From NCBI RefSeq assembly GCF_035582795.1, contig NC_134367.1, positions 84,241,062 to 84,305,061 on the forward strand: a stretch of DNA of 64,000 nt. Direction: 5' to 3'. The DNA comes from Mycteria americana. Taxonomy: Eukaryota; Chordata; Aves; Ciconiiformes; Ciconiidae. The notes under the pieces are model-generated. The model was not told the origin of the DNA. It did not search any database and worked only from the letters and a program-made list of their open reading frames with translations. Positions 14,365 through 28,150 of this stretch are shown piece by piece. Every line of letters starts with the position of its first letter. Position 1 is the stretch's first letter. A program made the translations under genes and the position numbers.

Positions 14365-14525
14365 AATCATGGAATAATTTAGTCTGAAAGGGACATCTGG
14401 AGGTCATCTTGTCCAATCACCTGCTCAAAGCAGGGCTTTTACATTAGAACAGGTTGCTCAGGGTCTTGTCCAGTCAAATTCTGATTATCTCCAAGGATGG
14501 AGATCCCACCGTCCCTACAATGATT
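14365..14525 (-). mobile_element. Older CR1 LINE 3' fragment
   Basis: The stretch starts with aatcatggaataattt, continues with GAAAGGGACATCTGGAGGTCATC and a CCAATC-CCTGCTCAAAGCAGGG block, then AACAGGTTGCTCAGGGTC and ATCTCCAAGGATGGAGATCCCAC. The block order matches the CR1 antisense 3' end, but divergence is much higher than in the 16.2-kb copy, and the ATCTCCAAGGATGGAGAT variant points to a different, older subfamily. It fades out near 14525. Confidence 0.88.
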
Positions 14526-16187
14526 CAGTTTAGTGAACACAAAGCTCAGGAGGGTGAAGGAAAAAACAAACAGACAAACAAAAGGGAGTAAGATAATTGC
14601 CTGCACTAAGATAAGGACAGGACCAAATTATGATCGACGTGCTAGAGAGAGAGGGGATAGAAAGCTCTTTCTCTATCCCATAACAGCACAGCAGTCAGAA
14701 CATGTCTTGGACCGATAAGAGGTATGTGAGGTGCATGGAAATGGTTGTCAAACACTTGGAAGATAGCTGGAAAGAAGAGAGGACAGACTTTTCTGTGGGT
14801 TTGCTCTGGATGTAGCAGATGAGCATGAGAGGAGTATGTTGATCATTGGGGAAAAGCTTTCTAATGGTAAAGACTGTGAAACTGGAGTTCTGTCTCAGTG
14901 TGGGTTCTCCACCTCTGGAAATTTCCAATAAAATGCCAGTCTGTCAGGAATGTCTTATGCACAGCTAATCTGACCTTGCAGTAAGGTGATAGACAAAGTG
15001 ATTTCCCCTTTCAGCTCCATTTTCCCTGAGTCTGTGATGGAAGAACAAGAACATTGAATCTCTTATAAGGTCTTCTATAGAGCCATGACTCAAGGATTAG
15101 GAAGCAGCAGGCCAGTCTAGCACTACAGGTATAAATGCATAAGCTGAGTATTTGTAAACCAAGCTCTATAGGTCTGATCTACGTTTGCCAAATGTACTAT
15201 TTTAAGAGTGGAGAAAGCTCCATTTACATATTTAGCAATGGTTGACGCACCAAAAAAGAATATGTTTTGAAATGAAGTTCCCTTAAGAAAGGGTCTACTC
15301 AATGACAAAACATAATTTTTGAGGGTTAGAAAGCTCTGACCATTGCCCTATCCTTGCTTTGAAAAACTTCATGTCTTTGATCTTATTTATAAAGCTAATA
15401 TTCTTCAGTGAATGATGAAACATCCTGGCTCTGCATAGTAACGACTGAGTGAAAGGACTAGCAAAGCAATATGGAACATCATTATTCAAATCACTGCACC
15501 AAATCCTGCCTTGCTAGTGAGTTAAAGTCGGGTTTTCTTGTCTCTGTGAATACAGGCAATGATGTTATCTGCACTCCTAGTGAACAAGCACACAGATTGC
15601 AAAATAACCCTAGCAGTAGCTAGTGCCTTTGGCAGTCCCGAGAGAGAGGCCAATGACTGAATGGGCATGTAGACTGAATTATGTGCTGCCATTTCCATAC
15701 GGATGCATGTGATGCAGCTGTGGTCTCTTGTTACCAGAGGATCCAACGTACAGTATTCTGCAGAAACAGGTTTAAGAGAGTTTATAATTGCGCTGTGGGT
15801 TCCCTTGAGATCTACCCAAATGCTCAGGTCCCTAGCAACTCTTTTTCTTAAACTAACATTGTGAAAACAAATCTCCTGCAATTGTAATACTATGCAAGTG
15901 TCAGCAATGGCTCTGGAGAAAAGGAGAAGTGCAAATTGTAGTCCAAAGTCTTAATCCTGTAATTAATGAAGCAGGTTCTTGAAAACTGTGACATTCACTG
16001 CAGGTACAAAAGTTCACCTGACTACGTTCACTGGCTGAAAAAGTATTAAAAAGCACTTTGATGTACGTGAAAGTGAATATGTGTGAAAACCAAATTTGTA
16101 CCCTGCGCTCAAGAAAAAGATAGTATTTTAGCAGAGAGAAATCCATAGCAAACCCTGTGCGTTGTTCAGCAATGTTTCTGTCCTACA
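14526..16187. other. Intergenic between two CR1 copies, no gene seen
   Basis: Unique AT-leaning sequence. No motif-bearing open frame, structured repeat or RNA gene is recognised between the two independent, differently aged CR1 insertions. Confidence 0.7.
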
Positions 16188-16432
16188 TAGAATCATAGAA
16201 TAGTTTGGGTTGGAAGGGACCTTTAAAGGTCATCTAGTCCAACGCCCTGCAGGAGCAGGGACATCTTCAATTAGACCAGGTTGCTCAGAGCCCCGTCCAG
16301 CCTGACCTTGAATGTTTCCAGGGATGGGGCCTCCACTGCCTCTCTGGGCAACCTGTTCCAGTGCCTCACCACCCTCGTTGTAAAACATTTCTTTCTTAAA
16401 TCCAGTCTAAATCTGCCCTCCCTTTGTTTATA
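16188..16432 (-). mobile_element. CR1 LINE, 5'-truncated 3' end (avian type)
   Basis: The + strand begins with agaatcatagaatag, then the familiar GGTTGGAAGGGACC, a CATCTAGTCCAAC block, the AGACCAGGTTGCTCAGAGCC block and the CAACCTGTTCCAGTGCCTCA block. This is the reverse complement of the 3' end of avian CR1 elements, whose sense strand ends in ATTCTATGATTCT repeats. The copy therefore lies on the - strand with its 3' terminus at the left. It is truncated near 16432, in keeping with 5' truncation during target-primed reverse transcription. It is the best-preserved transposon in the window and the main evidence that the host is a bird. It contains no reverse-transcriptase coding part. Confidence 0.95.
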
Positions 16433-19355
16433 AATCAAAAGTCATCCATAGGTCCATGTATTCACATAGCAGCATAACTCAGACTTTTTTACTTTACCGT
16501 ATTTCTAGGAAATGATACGTGACTTTGGGAGATCACTATTTTGAGCTGCAGTTACAAAAAGATGAACAAGACCAAGCATTTAGTTTTTAATTAGAAAGCA
16601 ACGTAAGGTGTGCGTTCTGTATCACCAGAGTTCAAATGTGCTTAAGTGATGTTTGTAAAGATTAGAAGGGCGTTGATGAGTATGTGAATGAATGAAGTAC
16701 GTTAGTCTTGAAATAACGCTTATGTATTTGGAGGGAGGATTGTCTTAATGATTTTTTATATTGGTTAGTTTTGCACTAAACCCCATGTTGTGGTGATGTG
16801 TAGAACAGGGAGAATGTATGGTAAAGGTAGCTCAGAACTGTATGAACTTCTTGCTTGATAGGGTTTTTTTTTTCATTGAAGTGCTTACAGTGAAGATGTA
16901 CTAGAATATCACTAAACGTTAGGAAATTCATTGCAACCAGCCAGGCTGGATACTGTAGGACCACACTTCTGTCTCTACCATACTTTTGGTCCCAGGAATA
17001 TAATCTCTGGAAAGCGTTATAAATATACACGATGTACCATATTTCTTATATTTGAAAAATAAGAGTCAGGGAACTGCTAGTCATAACAACATTTATAGTA
17101 TTTATCAATAGTAACAAGAGAGGGTGTTTTATCATGGAAGTGGATTTTGTGGTGGCACCCTGCAAGACAGATGACGCTAAACATGTTTCTGTTGGTTTGC
17201 CACTTCTCTTTACCACTCAGGATAAAAACTTTCCCATGGGCAAAGGGTTGCTTGTTTTGTTAGGTTTGACAAATTTCAGTCAGTTATGGAAAGAGGAGAT
17301 TGGGAGAGATGAGAGGGGGGTAAATAAGTGTCTTTTGGGAGAAATCTTGAATAAAAACATTCTTTATAATAAACTGCATGTTGGAATTAAAATCACAGCC
17401 TCTTATTGTTGCCCCAGCAGCAAATAAAGCACAAAGGGGATTTGTGTTCCTGCTGAGTCTCCCATCTCAAAGGGAAAGGATGGATGGAACAAAGTTTTCC
17501 TGCTCTTCTGTTTTTGCCCAATCTCGGCTCCTGGAAATGCTTTGCTGCTGTTGTGCTGTGCTGTGGTGGCAGCTCAGTCAGAGTTTGCACCACACTCTAT
17601 AAGCAGAAAGACAGAAAAAGTGATTCCTCTCTCGAAGAGCAGAAACATAAAGGCAGACAAAAGACAGCAGATGGATGCAGTCAGGTGAGGGGCTGAAACA
17701 GTAAGACAATATTGGCTGCTGTGACAGCCAGCAATTCCCAGCAGACCTGCATCTTAATTGCTGTTAAATTTCTTAGTTGTTGCTGTTAAAACTAGAAAAA
17801 ATAGCACAGGAAGGATTTAAAGGTGGCAATCAATTGGCTTTGCCTGTGTTTTGAATTTGTTCCCTCCAAGCACAGAGGGGCACACAAGGCGCTTTAGAAT
17901 GTGGCTCCTTCAAAATGTTATAAGGGGATGATGATGATGACGTTGTGGGTTGACCTGGGGTGGAAATCAGCATTTTTGGCACTGTTTATCAATAAGTCTG
18001 CATGTAACTGAGCTAGAAATGGTGCTCCCTTTTAGCTTTCTCTTGCAATCTCGTGGTTCATGCTACCCAGTACCTGTGCTCCTGTGCTTGGGGATAGTTT
18101 TGGATCCAGCTATAGGATACTTCGTCAGCTCTAAGCAGCATGTTAGTCCAGCTATTTTTTAAAAACAAATCATGGTGTTATGTATGTTTGGAGACCACTG
18201 TAGTTTTCTCCTGAGAGTTAGAGAAGCTTGTTTTAAGTGATTAACCTCAAAGTCTTTCTTTGTAAATTTATGTGGATCTGCAAATTCTTTTCCACTGGCA
18301 TTTCTAGAGAATGTGGAAGGTTTCTACCACACAGGTCTTCAACCATTTCTGCAACTTTACTGCTCACTTTACTGCTAACAGTTTCCTAAGGGGATTTGAT
18401 TGGTTTGTTTATTTTGAATGAATCCTATTTTTCTAGCATCCCTTATACCTCCAGCAACCTTCAGAATTTCTTATCTACCTTTGCAGTTTTCCCTCTGCTG
18501 GTGACAGTAATCTTATTATAATCTATTCCAGCCTGTAGGGAATTCTAACGAAATCTCTTCACTGTGCCTCAGCACACTTGTTAGAAAGGCAGGGTGACTC
18601 CCACGCTGAAGTTTTTAAGCACTGTTTGAGGAAGGAGGGAACTGGATAATTCGGAGAATTGGCAAGGTTATAATGACAACTGTGTCAGTTTTGAATCTGT
18701 GGAGAAGGAACTGAACTGCTGTGGGCTGCTGACTATTTTGCTGGGCAACGTGAGATGCGATCCCTGCCTTTGCTGAGTACCTTTCATCCAAGAATTTCAA
18801 AATGTTGCACAGGTATTCAGCCACAGGGAACAGAAGGAAACGTGCAGAGCTAAGAGGAAAACATACAAAGACGACCTCTGTAATAGACTGAAATCAAGGG
18901 CCATGATGCAGTATTGTTGAAAACTACTGTGTCGAGCCTGCAACAAATTTGCTTGCATTTCTTGATCTTACACTGCTGACTAATTAGGCTTAATGTGTTC
19001 AATGCGCTCTGAATGAGGTATTAAATGCACTGAAGGATACGTTTCAGCACTTAAAACCGATGGAAATAATCCTGTTAAGGTGATTTGGCCAAGTCCCTGG
19101 GTGGCATGCATAATGCTGGCAGAAAGTCCAGTACGCTGAATTATGTTTCCTGCATACACAGGCATAGCAATATTTTTTTGTAAACCTAATGTGTAACAAA
19201 ATGAGCAAGGCATCACCTAGAAAAAGATCCTACTTGCTTGCTTCATAGTGTTACTGTTTTTTCGTAATTGAAATCCCATCTATTAAACTAGATTAATAAA
19301 TTGAATCAAGCTTAGCAACATTCCTAAGGGGAAAAACATTTAGATAATATTCACC

Positions 19356-19379
19356 AGACACTTACTTAGCTAAGTGTCT
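19356..19379. repeat. 9-bp inverted repeat, 6-base spacer
   Basis: agacactta (19356-19364) is perfectly complementary to taagtgtct (19371-19379) around cttagc, and the centre cttagctaag is itself palindromic. It sits in an AT-rich, low-CpG interval (about 19240-19720). It could be a small hairpin or a symmetric binding site; chance is possible. Confidence 0.7.
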
Positions 19380-22300
19380 CCATTTTATTGGCTTATATCC
19401 ACATGTCTTCTAACATTCAGAGTATTAGTAATTTCTTTTGCTGTTTAAATTTGATTAGTTCATGCTATTTAAAATTTCTATAATCAAATAAAATACCTGT
19501 AGCTCAAAACTTTCAGGCTACAGAAAATGCTTATTACTTTCTCAAGGCTCTTTGATACTGAATGAGGAGCGTTTGTCCTAACCAATTAAGCGCTTTGGAA
19601 TTTAAACATAGCGATTATATTTCCTAAGAGAGAAATAAAGTCAGATCTATCTATCTTCTCTTATTTAACATAAATCTATATTTACAGATCCATAGAGATC
19701 TTCTATATAGAAGGTCCTTTTAAGCAGAAGAAACCGCACTCCCCAACTCAGCGAGGCCAGTGCACTGTACAAAGCGGAAAGGAGATCTTCAATAGACGTG
19801 ACACCAAGCAGGTTCTTACTAAGCTGATGAAAATTGCTCCATGAAATGTTGGAGAGAAATGAGCCTATTTATCTTCAATAACACACCTAGGTTAACCTTA
19901 TTTTCCCATTTCCCGGTCCCATTACGGCTTTGATGATGCTTATTCCATCCCAACACCTTTCTGGTCATCTTCTGGTCTCAGTCACACTCCTTTCACTGGC
20001 ATATGAGTAACTTTGAAATCACTGTTGCAATTGTACTCTCAAATCACCCAGTGACCTGGGATTCTTGGCGTACTCTAAGTAATTTTATATTATTTCAGAA
20101 ATAACGAGGTTGCATAACTCAAGGTATAGACAATAGAAGATGATTTTTTTTGCCGTGCTAGTATAAATGAGAGGCAGCCTTTCATTTTTCTAAAGGGAAG
20201 AATCAATTTGGATGAGCCTGAGATCAAGTATAGTCTCGGTGTCTCAGGATGCTTGTAATGGCTAATCGACACTTAGAGAACTTTTTAAAGTATAAATAAA
20301 GTGTAGGCATTTCTTCCTGCAGCATTCCATTTCCTCTGCTGAAATCTGTGTGGCAATCAGCTTTACATTTAAAAAGCCTCTTAATCCTTTTGTCCACTGG
20401 GAACCTGTTAATAACTTCAGGGGTGATTGGGGCGTATTCTTGCCCCAAGTTGCCATCAAATGTTGTTAAACTGGAGAATTCTTCAGGCAAGCTCTTCTGT
20501 CCTCACACTGTGTCCTATTTCATCCCAGGGTGAGCAGGCTGCCAAATCAAGGGCACTAGTAGAGACTCCTGGCACCTTTCTAATTTTCTCTTCATTTACT
20601 TCTGTTTCTGTCTGCCAAGGGTCATTTCTAGTTTTAGTCATTACTTACTTATAAAAATGTCTCACCTTTTTCCGAATCTAATTTCACACTTGTGAAATGA
20701 AGACTGCATCCTCACCATAAAAGAGTGGAACAGACTTAGCTGGAGGTATCAAGATCCGTCTTAGGGCACTGATTTAAAGCTTGCTTTGGTCTAGAACTGT
20801 TGTAAATTGCTTCAGTGCCGCGAAACTTTTTTTTTTTGCCCCCTAAAATACACATTGTGCTGATGAAAGGTACCAGTCTGACAATCCTAGAGCTTATGGA
20901 TGCATGAAATCCTCCACTTCAGTCTTTTTCCAGTGACATGTAGGCAAGAGTGGATCCACTTCCAGATCCAAATCTTAGTAATTTCTAGACTGAACTCCGT
21001 AATACTTTCACATCTAGATATAGAGTTTGAGGTCTCACCCTTAAACTACAAACTATCCAGAGTATGGGGCAGCTATTCCCCGTTTAAGAAAATACTAAGA
21101 GCTGCCATGTACAAATAATTCAGGCTGAACCAGACATTTGGCATGGAAAATACTAACAGGAAGCCAGATGGCAGGAACCAGGCAATCCTTCCTGATGTCA
21201 CCGCTTGCCTAGGTAGTAAATGGCGGAATAAGACAGAGTTATAATATAAGAGAGAGAACTGTAGAATCACGTTTTCAGTGCAGAGAAGGGGCTCCAAAAT
21301 GTTGGTGGTAGCTGAGTGAGAGACCTTGGCTTGCTTGCAGTTGTGCTCTACATTCAACCATCCTTGCAGATAATTATAGTTTGCCCCTTAAATCTGGATT
21401 GTGATGTGGCTAAGATTTATTATCCTGTACAAAGCAGGGACTTTATAGAACCTGGCGGTGTTTTTCATTTCAGTCGACTTACCAGAGGACGTTATGTTCT
21501 GTCAAGAAAGGTTCTGACTGCTGGTGACCAGCATTTGAAATTCAATAACTAACTTCACTGTATTTTTTCAGTTTTTTTACAATGGTTTAATCTCATTATA
21601 AAGTCAGTAGTAAAATTCCCTGGTCAGCATTCAGCACCAAGCCCTGCCGTTCAGATCACAGAAGCAGTCAATGTGCCCCGTTTTCGCAAGTGGGAGGGAG
21701 ATCATTTTGGTAGTCCTCACAGCTTTTTCTCTTCTGTTCCGTTCACGCTATCCTAAAACTTCTCCTTAGAAGTGTTCCACCATTTCACTACGTATTGTGA
21801 CAGTTGTGCTTTTGGAAATGTTTTCAGTTGTGTTTGCAACCATTCTTCAAGCAGACTGCAGATAAATTGTTCCCCTTAGCTTTTGTTACACCTTTTCTTG
21901 TACCTCTTCAAGAAATTAGAAATGTTTTCTTGCTGCTGTTCATTTGGAAATCTCCTTTGTTGCTGTCTTGTTTATTTAATAAAACCTTTCTTGTTCTTTG
22001 CCCTATTTTTGGTTTGGTTTAGTTAGTACTATTTTTAGCTGTCCTTTATAAAACAGGGATCAGCCTCTTTATTTTTACAATTATTTTGAGACTTAACTCG
22101 TCTGATTATATTTAAAATTTAAATAGCTGTTCTTTTGACCATTTAGATTCTACTTCCGCTGCTGTCATCATCTGTCATTTTTATTACATTCTTGTAGATT
22201 GTAGGAGGCTTCCTTTCAGCATCCGAATCTGGTTCTGAACTGTCTTTTCCCTTCAGAGTGATGCACTCTTTGAAGCTAATGGCACCGCACAGGAGCGTCT

Positions 22301-25300
22301 GAGGTTTAATGTAGCACAACCATGTTTCCTTCCTTTCCTTCTTCATTAATGTTTCAAATGTGGTGATTTTAATTTAACTCTACGCCAAGATTCTGAGAGG
22401 AGGAGGAAGAGAAGTACTTTCTACACTGATCTGTTCCTCGAAATCTTTTAAATGCAACATACCTAAGCCTTGAACAGCAAACGTGGCATCATCGTGGACC
22501 AGAGTTTTAGCGACTGATCATGCAACATTCCTTGATGGGAAAAGGGTCACATTTCTGCGTCATATTTTTCCCTTAAGTGGTATCTCTGACGCTGTCTGCA
22601 TCACAAATACTCCACTTCGGATGCATAGCATGTTTTCCCACCTGTTGTATTAGATGTAACGTTACAGCCATAAAAACATACCAGCTGGTTAGTGTGAATT
22701 TCTTGGCCATATTGTTTAGATAATCTACCGTAATTTTTTTTTTAATGAGTCCCTTGTGGGCGATGGTAATTGCAGCAATTTCATAGCCTTTCAAGCCTAC
22801 AGTTCAGAACAAAGTCAGGTTAGAATTATACATTATTTTACGTTGACTGGTAATTGTTCTAAATTCTGTCTGATGTTCTTTGAAACAAAAAGGGGCATGA
22901 ACAACACATTTTCTCTAGCTCTGTGAAATACCTAAATAGTTTTTATCTTTCAGTGGATTTCATTATTTCTGTATAAAAAATAGAAGGAAAAGAGGTTGTT
23001 GAGGTCTTAGTTACTGTAGGCTCTACTGAACAGGACATGTCAGACCTACTTTTGGTTTAATCTCAAGGCAAAAATGGGGAAAATATAAAGTGCTACCAAT
23101 GGTAGAAAAGGTTAGATTATAATACATAGCATTAACTGAGAAAATGTCTTTGAATATCACTGGTAATCATCCTCCATTAAATGCTGTTTCTGAAACTGTA
23201 CGGTATTTTTTCTGAGGTATTTCTACCGACTCAAGTGTACATGAATAACATTTTGTGTTATTTCTTCCTCCGTATTTGTGCTATTTAATCATTTACCCAA
23301 CAACCAAGCATTATCAATCATTTCAATCATTTAGCCCTACTGACCTTTCTGCAATAGCTTTCAAAGAATGAAGAAGTCACAGTCACAGACTTCCTCAAGT
23401 GCATTTTAACTAACGTGTGGCAGGTACCGATGAAGCTATATGTAAATGCAGCTTTATAATCTAAATGTAAATATGATGTTCCTACACCAGCAAATGGACA
23501 ATTATTTTAGACTGTGTAAGCACCACTGGGCTCCATGCTTTGCCCGTGAGTGCCAGAAGTTTCTGTACATTTATCTGAAGTTGTAAAGAAAAGGTATTGG
23601 AGAAACGGCATATGCTCACATAAAGAAAGTCTATTCTAAAACATGAGCACTGAGAATTAGAGGTACAATTCAAACTGCACCCATGGCCCCAGTAAAAAGT
23701 TTTTGTTTATGGAAAGTCTTCTTTTTCTTTGTTTTTTTTTCTTTTCTTTTTATGTCTCCTTGCTTTTCAAGGTCTTGATATGCTTACTGGTTATCAATAA
23801 AAACTGGCGTTAGCTGAAGTAAATTTTATTCTTTCAAGGTGTTTGGCCAGAAAGCACGAGACTGGGCTGCCCGTGAACTTTTGGTCCCCTCAGCTGCACC
23901 AGCAGTAGACAGACGCAGCCAGGGCTGAATTAGGGCGTTGTTCGAGTTTTCCGTGTTTGAGATGAAGGCTAAGAGGAACAGGCGTCCTCCCAAACATCAA
24001 ATTGTTACTGCCTTCAACACCACTCTTTGGTGCCATTGAGTAAGACGGTGTTGCTCCAGACGGTTGTCTCCTCGTGGGTCTCTTACGACTGTACCATCGA
24101 GGCGCTGCTCAGCTGTGCTACAATTCTGCCTGAAACTGAACAGATGAGAGGAAAAAGCTTTAGGAGCATAAGGGCGAGAGGTTTCAGGAATACTTGGAAA
24201 TAAGAAGAGTTGATGACAGTAATCTGAGGGCCTTAATTTATTTAGTTCACAAAGAAAAGTAAAAGCCCAGCAATTTTAGTTCCCTTGAAACTAGTCTGCA
24301 GTGGAGGAAATAAGTAAGAGAAGTATAGCGTATGTGTTTTATAACCACACTTTCAGACTCCTGTTTGGTTTACAGCTCCGTAAGCACACAGCTACCCACC
24401 TGACCCCTCTGATGAATGCTGTAAGGTTTGTTTTCTACTCAGCTGAAAGGTGAAGCTCCGAAATGCAACCCTGTGCGGGGTGAGCCAGGGTGGCAGCGAG
24501 AGCAGGTCGTAGGGCTTCGGTCTGGGCAAGGGCGAGGTGTTAGAGAGAAGGGGGTTGCACCTTTTTGTTGCACCTTTGCGGAGCACCCGCGGGAAGTCGG
24601 GCTGTGCCAGGCTGCGCCGGGCTGTTTTCTGTCACCAGCGTCCAGACTGGGATTGATTTGTTTGCCGGGGCTGGGAAAGGGTGGAAGTGACAATGTCAGA
24701 CCTTCCGGCTGGGCTTTCAGAAGGAAGTGCAAGAAAAAAGGTTCCCTCCTGTGTCACCTGCTCTTGTCAAGGGACAAATCCACCAAGCTGGTCTCAGACA
24801 GAGTCACTCTTACTCACTTCGGCGAGGACCCCATTAAAGAAAGCTAAGTGTTTCCTTGGCTCGTAAAGCTTTGGTCTTAAATGCGCTGAACCCTGTGGTA
24901 CCAAATGGCACTATTTCCTTCACTGACTAACTCAGTAGGTGTAGGGAGGCATGAACCAGCCCCTGCGACCTCTGCTGAGTGACACTGCTCTGAGGCAACA
25001 CCGGCTTGCTTTCTTCAACCTGATCCTTCCAATGCTCCAAGTTTTCCCAAGGAAAGGGGTTTCAGACCCTCCTCTCGAGTCAGACAAGCCCCATTTCTCC
25101 CATAGACCTTAAACCTCCCCCTTGACTGGCTGTGAAGGAGCTGAGAGAGACTTCTGCTGAGATGTCACTGTCAGCACTGGGCTCCATAGAGAGTGGTGAT
25201 ACACGTCCTCTTTTTGGAGAGAAAGGGTGGAGGGAGAGACCAGTTCACGATGGCTGCTGTCCCCTTACCCCGGGCTTGCTCGCTGGCAAGCTGGTAAGCG

Positions 25301-26592
25301 GGAGGCAGTGGTGTACGTGCTACCCCGAGCTCCTCCGGCAGCTGCTCACGAGAGCTGCGATGTGGTGGGGTCATCCATCCCACCTGATTTCACCACCAAC
25401 AAAGAGCCAGGGCTTCTCCTCGTCACAGGCAAAGGTTTAATGAGGAAGTCTGTTTTGTGACTCCTGCTACGCTCCCCTCAGCAGGAACCCCTTTGCCTCT
25501 CACAAAAAAGGACGTTTTCCTGGGTGAGGCAGCAGCTCCAGGCCTCTGGTTCCTGCTGAGCTCGCTGTTCAAGTGACTCTTCAGTGCTGCTCCTCTGGAG
25601 TTCAAAATCATACTTAGAGCCGTATAAGAAAATGCCTTTTTATGAGCAAAAGCCTTTTTCCTTTGTTCGAGATCCAATCCACGTTGAAAGCATTCAACTA
25701 ATTTCTTATTTCTTAGGCAATTTATTTTACTGCAACAAAAAGATTTAATATTGGATGACTCATTACAGGACTTAGAGCTATATCCAGAGCTCATTCAGCC
25801 TTCACTCTTGAATGTCCTTCAGTGCAAGGCGCATCAATCATTTTAATCCTGGAGCTGCCGTGCTCCTCTGAATTTACTTTTCTGTTCATCTCTGCTCTTC
25901 AAAATTATTTAGATGGAAATAAAGATGAAAACTGAGTGGATAGCAAAAGTCACCTACCGTAGTCCAGGGATCCTCTTTGATGCAAGAAGCTTTCTCCCTG
26001 CAAGATCTTTTCTGGCAAAAGATCTGTTGACTGTGACCTTGATGTCTGACCTGTACTAGAGGAATAAACTTCTTTCTATATCATATTCTCTGCATCATTT
26101 GGGACTTTTTTTTGTATACTGTGTACCATACTGTGCACCTTGGATTCCCTCTCAGAAGGGAGACCTTTTTGAGATTTTCAGAAGCTTCATTTCAGTTTAA
26201 AAATACACAATAATTTGCATTTTAAAATGAAAATATAAAGTATTTATAGAGCTTCAAATGAAGTCTCAGGGGAACTCCCTCCTTTGATGCTGAGATTCAA
26301 AAAGAGGTCACCGCCATGTGGTCCCACAAACATATCAGTTCATAAAAGCCGATTTCTTCTTTGTAAAGGGTTTGAGTTCCCAAATGTGTGTATGTGTATT
26401 CTAAAAACAGGATTTCAGACTAGCAGATGCAAAGAGTCAAGCAGGGATTATTACAGCTTCAACACATGAGAAAGAGGGTGTGGGGGTAAAGAAGGATAGG
26501 GATGCTTTCAATTAAAATGAATGCAAATAATATGTGCTGATTTTCTAGTGGGAGTTGAACACGTAGTGCCAGGTGCTTCCAGAAACCCAAGA

Positions 26593-26611
26593 GGGGAGGG
26601 GAGGGGAGGGG
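26593..26611 (+). repeat. (GGGGA)n G-quadruplex motif
   Basis: Four GGGG runs at 26593, 26598, 26603 and 26608 are separated by single adenines, the tightest class of intramolecular G-quadruplex motif. It lies in otherwise unremarkable intergenic sequence. Confidence 0.9.
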
Positions 26612-27799
26612 ATGGAACAGAACGGAACCAGCCTGCTCTCTTCATCACTGAGTCCCTGGTCCACACCTGCATCTAGACAGGAGAGAGCAGTAAGGGATGC
26701 TACTGTGGGATAGCATGGGGCTGGGGAGAGGGACAGGTGTGTAACAAGAATTGTGGTATCGCTAAGCCTGTCCTCTGAGCCTCCTAGGTGCCACCATAGG
26801 AACATCTCAGTGATTCAGACTCCTACAGCCACCAGTAAACTTTTTGTGTGCTGAGAAACCTGATCAAAGTCTTCAGAAGTCTTGTCACCAAGGATAGGAC
26901 ACAAGACACAGCATGTCTGCTCTCCCATTTTGGAGCAAGACAGACAAGAAATTAATTCCAAAAGCAGAGCTGAAGTTAGTATCTCTCCAGTCAGAGTTTC
27001 TTTTTCTGACCTTATTTGCCCTAGATCTCTATTCCCCAACAGGTACCTGGAAATAAGGGGAAAAATATGCCATCAGTGTGCCCGTTGAATTTTTTCCATT
27101 AAAGCACAGTTTCGTTAGAAACGTTCATTGAGCTGCCCAGCCTTTGTTCAAAACCTCTCAGGCTCATGATGATACATGACCAGGGATGTTTACACTGCAC
27201 TTCAAAGGCATGAAGGAGAAGCAGATCCAATGTACAGAGCAACCTTCAACCCACGCTGTGGCGCTAGGACATCACTTTGCTGACTTGCAACAGTTCACAA
27301 ATACCAGTGGGCAAATGCCAGACAACTAAGTTTTTTGAGGTTTTTTTTTAATGGGCTAATGGCTAGGAACGGACAGGTGAAGGCACATAAATGAAAAGAA
27401 AAGGGAAAGGCAAAGAGGACAAGTGATGAAGAGAGACTCTAGTTTCTCCTTCCTCCCATTTGTTTTCCCACCGCCTGCACCACACGTGGCTCAGTGGAGA
27501 TGACCTGTGTTTGCATCCTGATGATGCGGGGCCAATTAGACACGCACTGCTGTGATTGGAAATGTATCACCAAAAAAAGTCTTGCCTAAGCACGACCGTA
27601 AGTTTAAAATGGCAGTGTCCCACTGCCTGCTTCTAATGTAGTGGAGGTTTAAACAGACCTGCTCTCTCGCTGCTCGCTCTTTGCAGATGCCCTCATGCAG
27701 GAAAACTCTTCTGATTTCGGCTCCCAGCTGGTTCCCAGCCAGGGCACGTGCAGGCTTGTACAGCAGAGAGGCTCCAAAGGTCACCAGCTGTCTTTAATA

Positions 27800-28150
27800 A
27801 ATGAACACATTAATTCAGTAAATCCCCATCAAAGCTACACAGGAGATGTCTCTTGACTTTACATTATTTGATTGTATTTAATATTCTGTTAATTTGCCAG
27901 ATGCTTTCTTCAGAGCTTTAACAGTGCTTCTGCTGCAGTAAAAATCAACACTGCTCCTGGATCTGATTGCCTGTTTCAGTGCTGTCCTGTGGAAAACTCT
28001 CTCACATCATTTAACAGTTTAATTTGCTGAAGACCTTCAAACAAATTCATTTAACAAGCACTCACTGGCACTGAATATAGATATTAAAAAGCTTTCAAAT
28101 AAAAATGCCTGAGAGAAAGGCCGGGCAAATTGATGCACTAAGACCTAGGA
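27800..28150. promoter_or_regulatory. Candidate conserved noncoding element
   Basis: This unique, moderately AT-rich interval has no simple repeats or transposon similarity and carries several ATTA/TTAAT cores (acattaattcag, ctgttaatttgcc, gtttaatttgctg). The texture resembles deeply conserved enhancers, but this is pattern judgement only. Confidence 0.28.
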
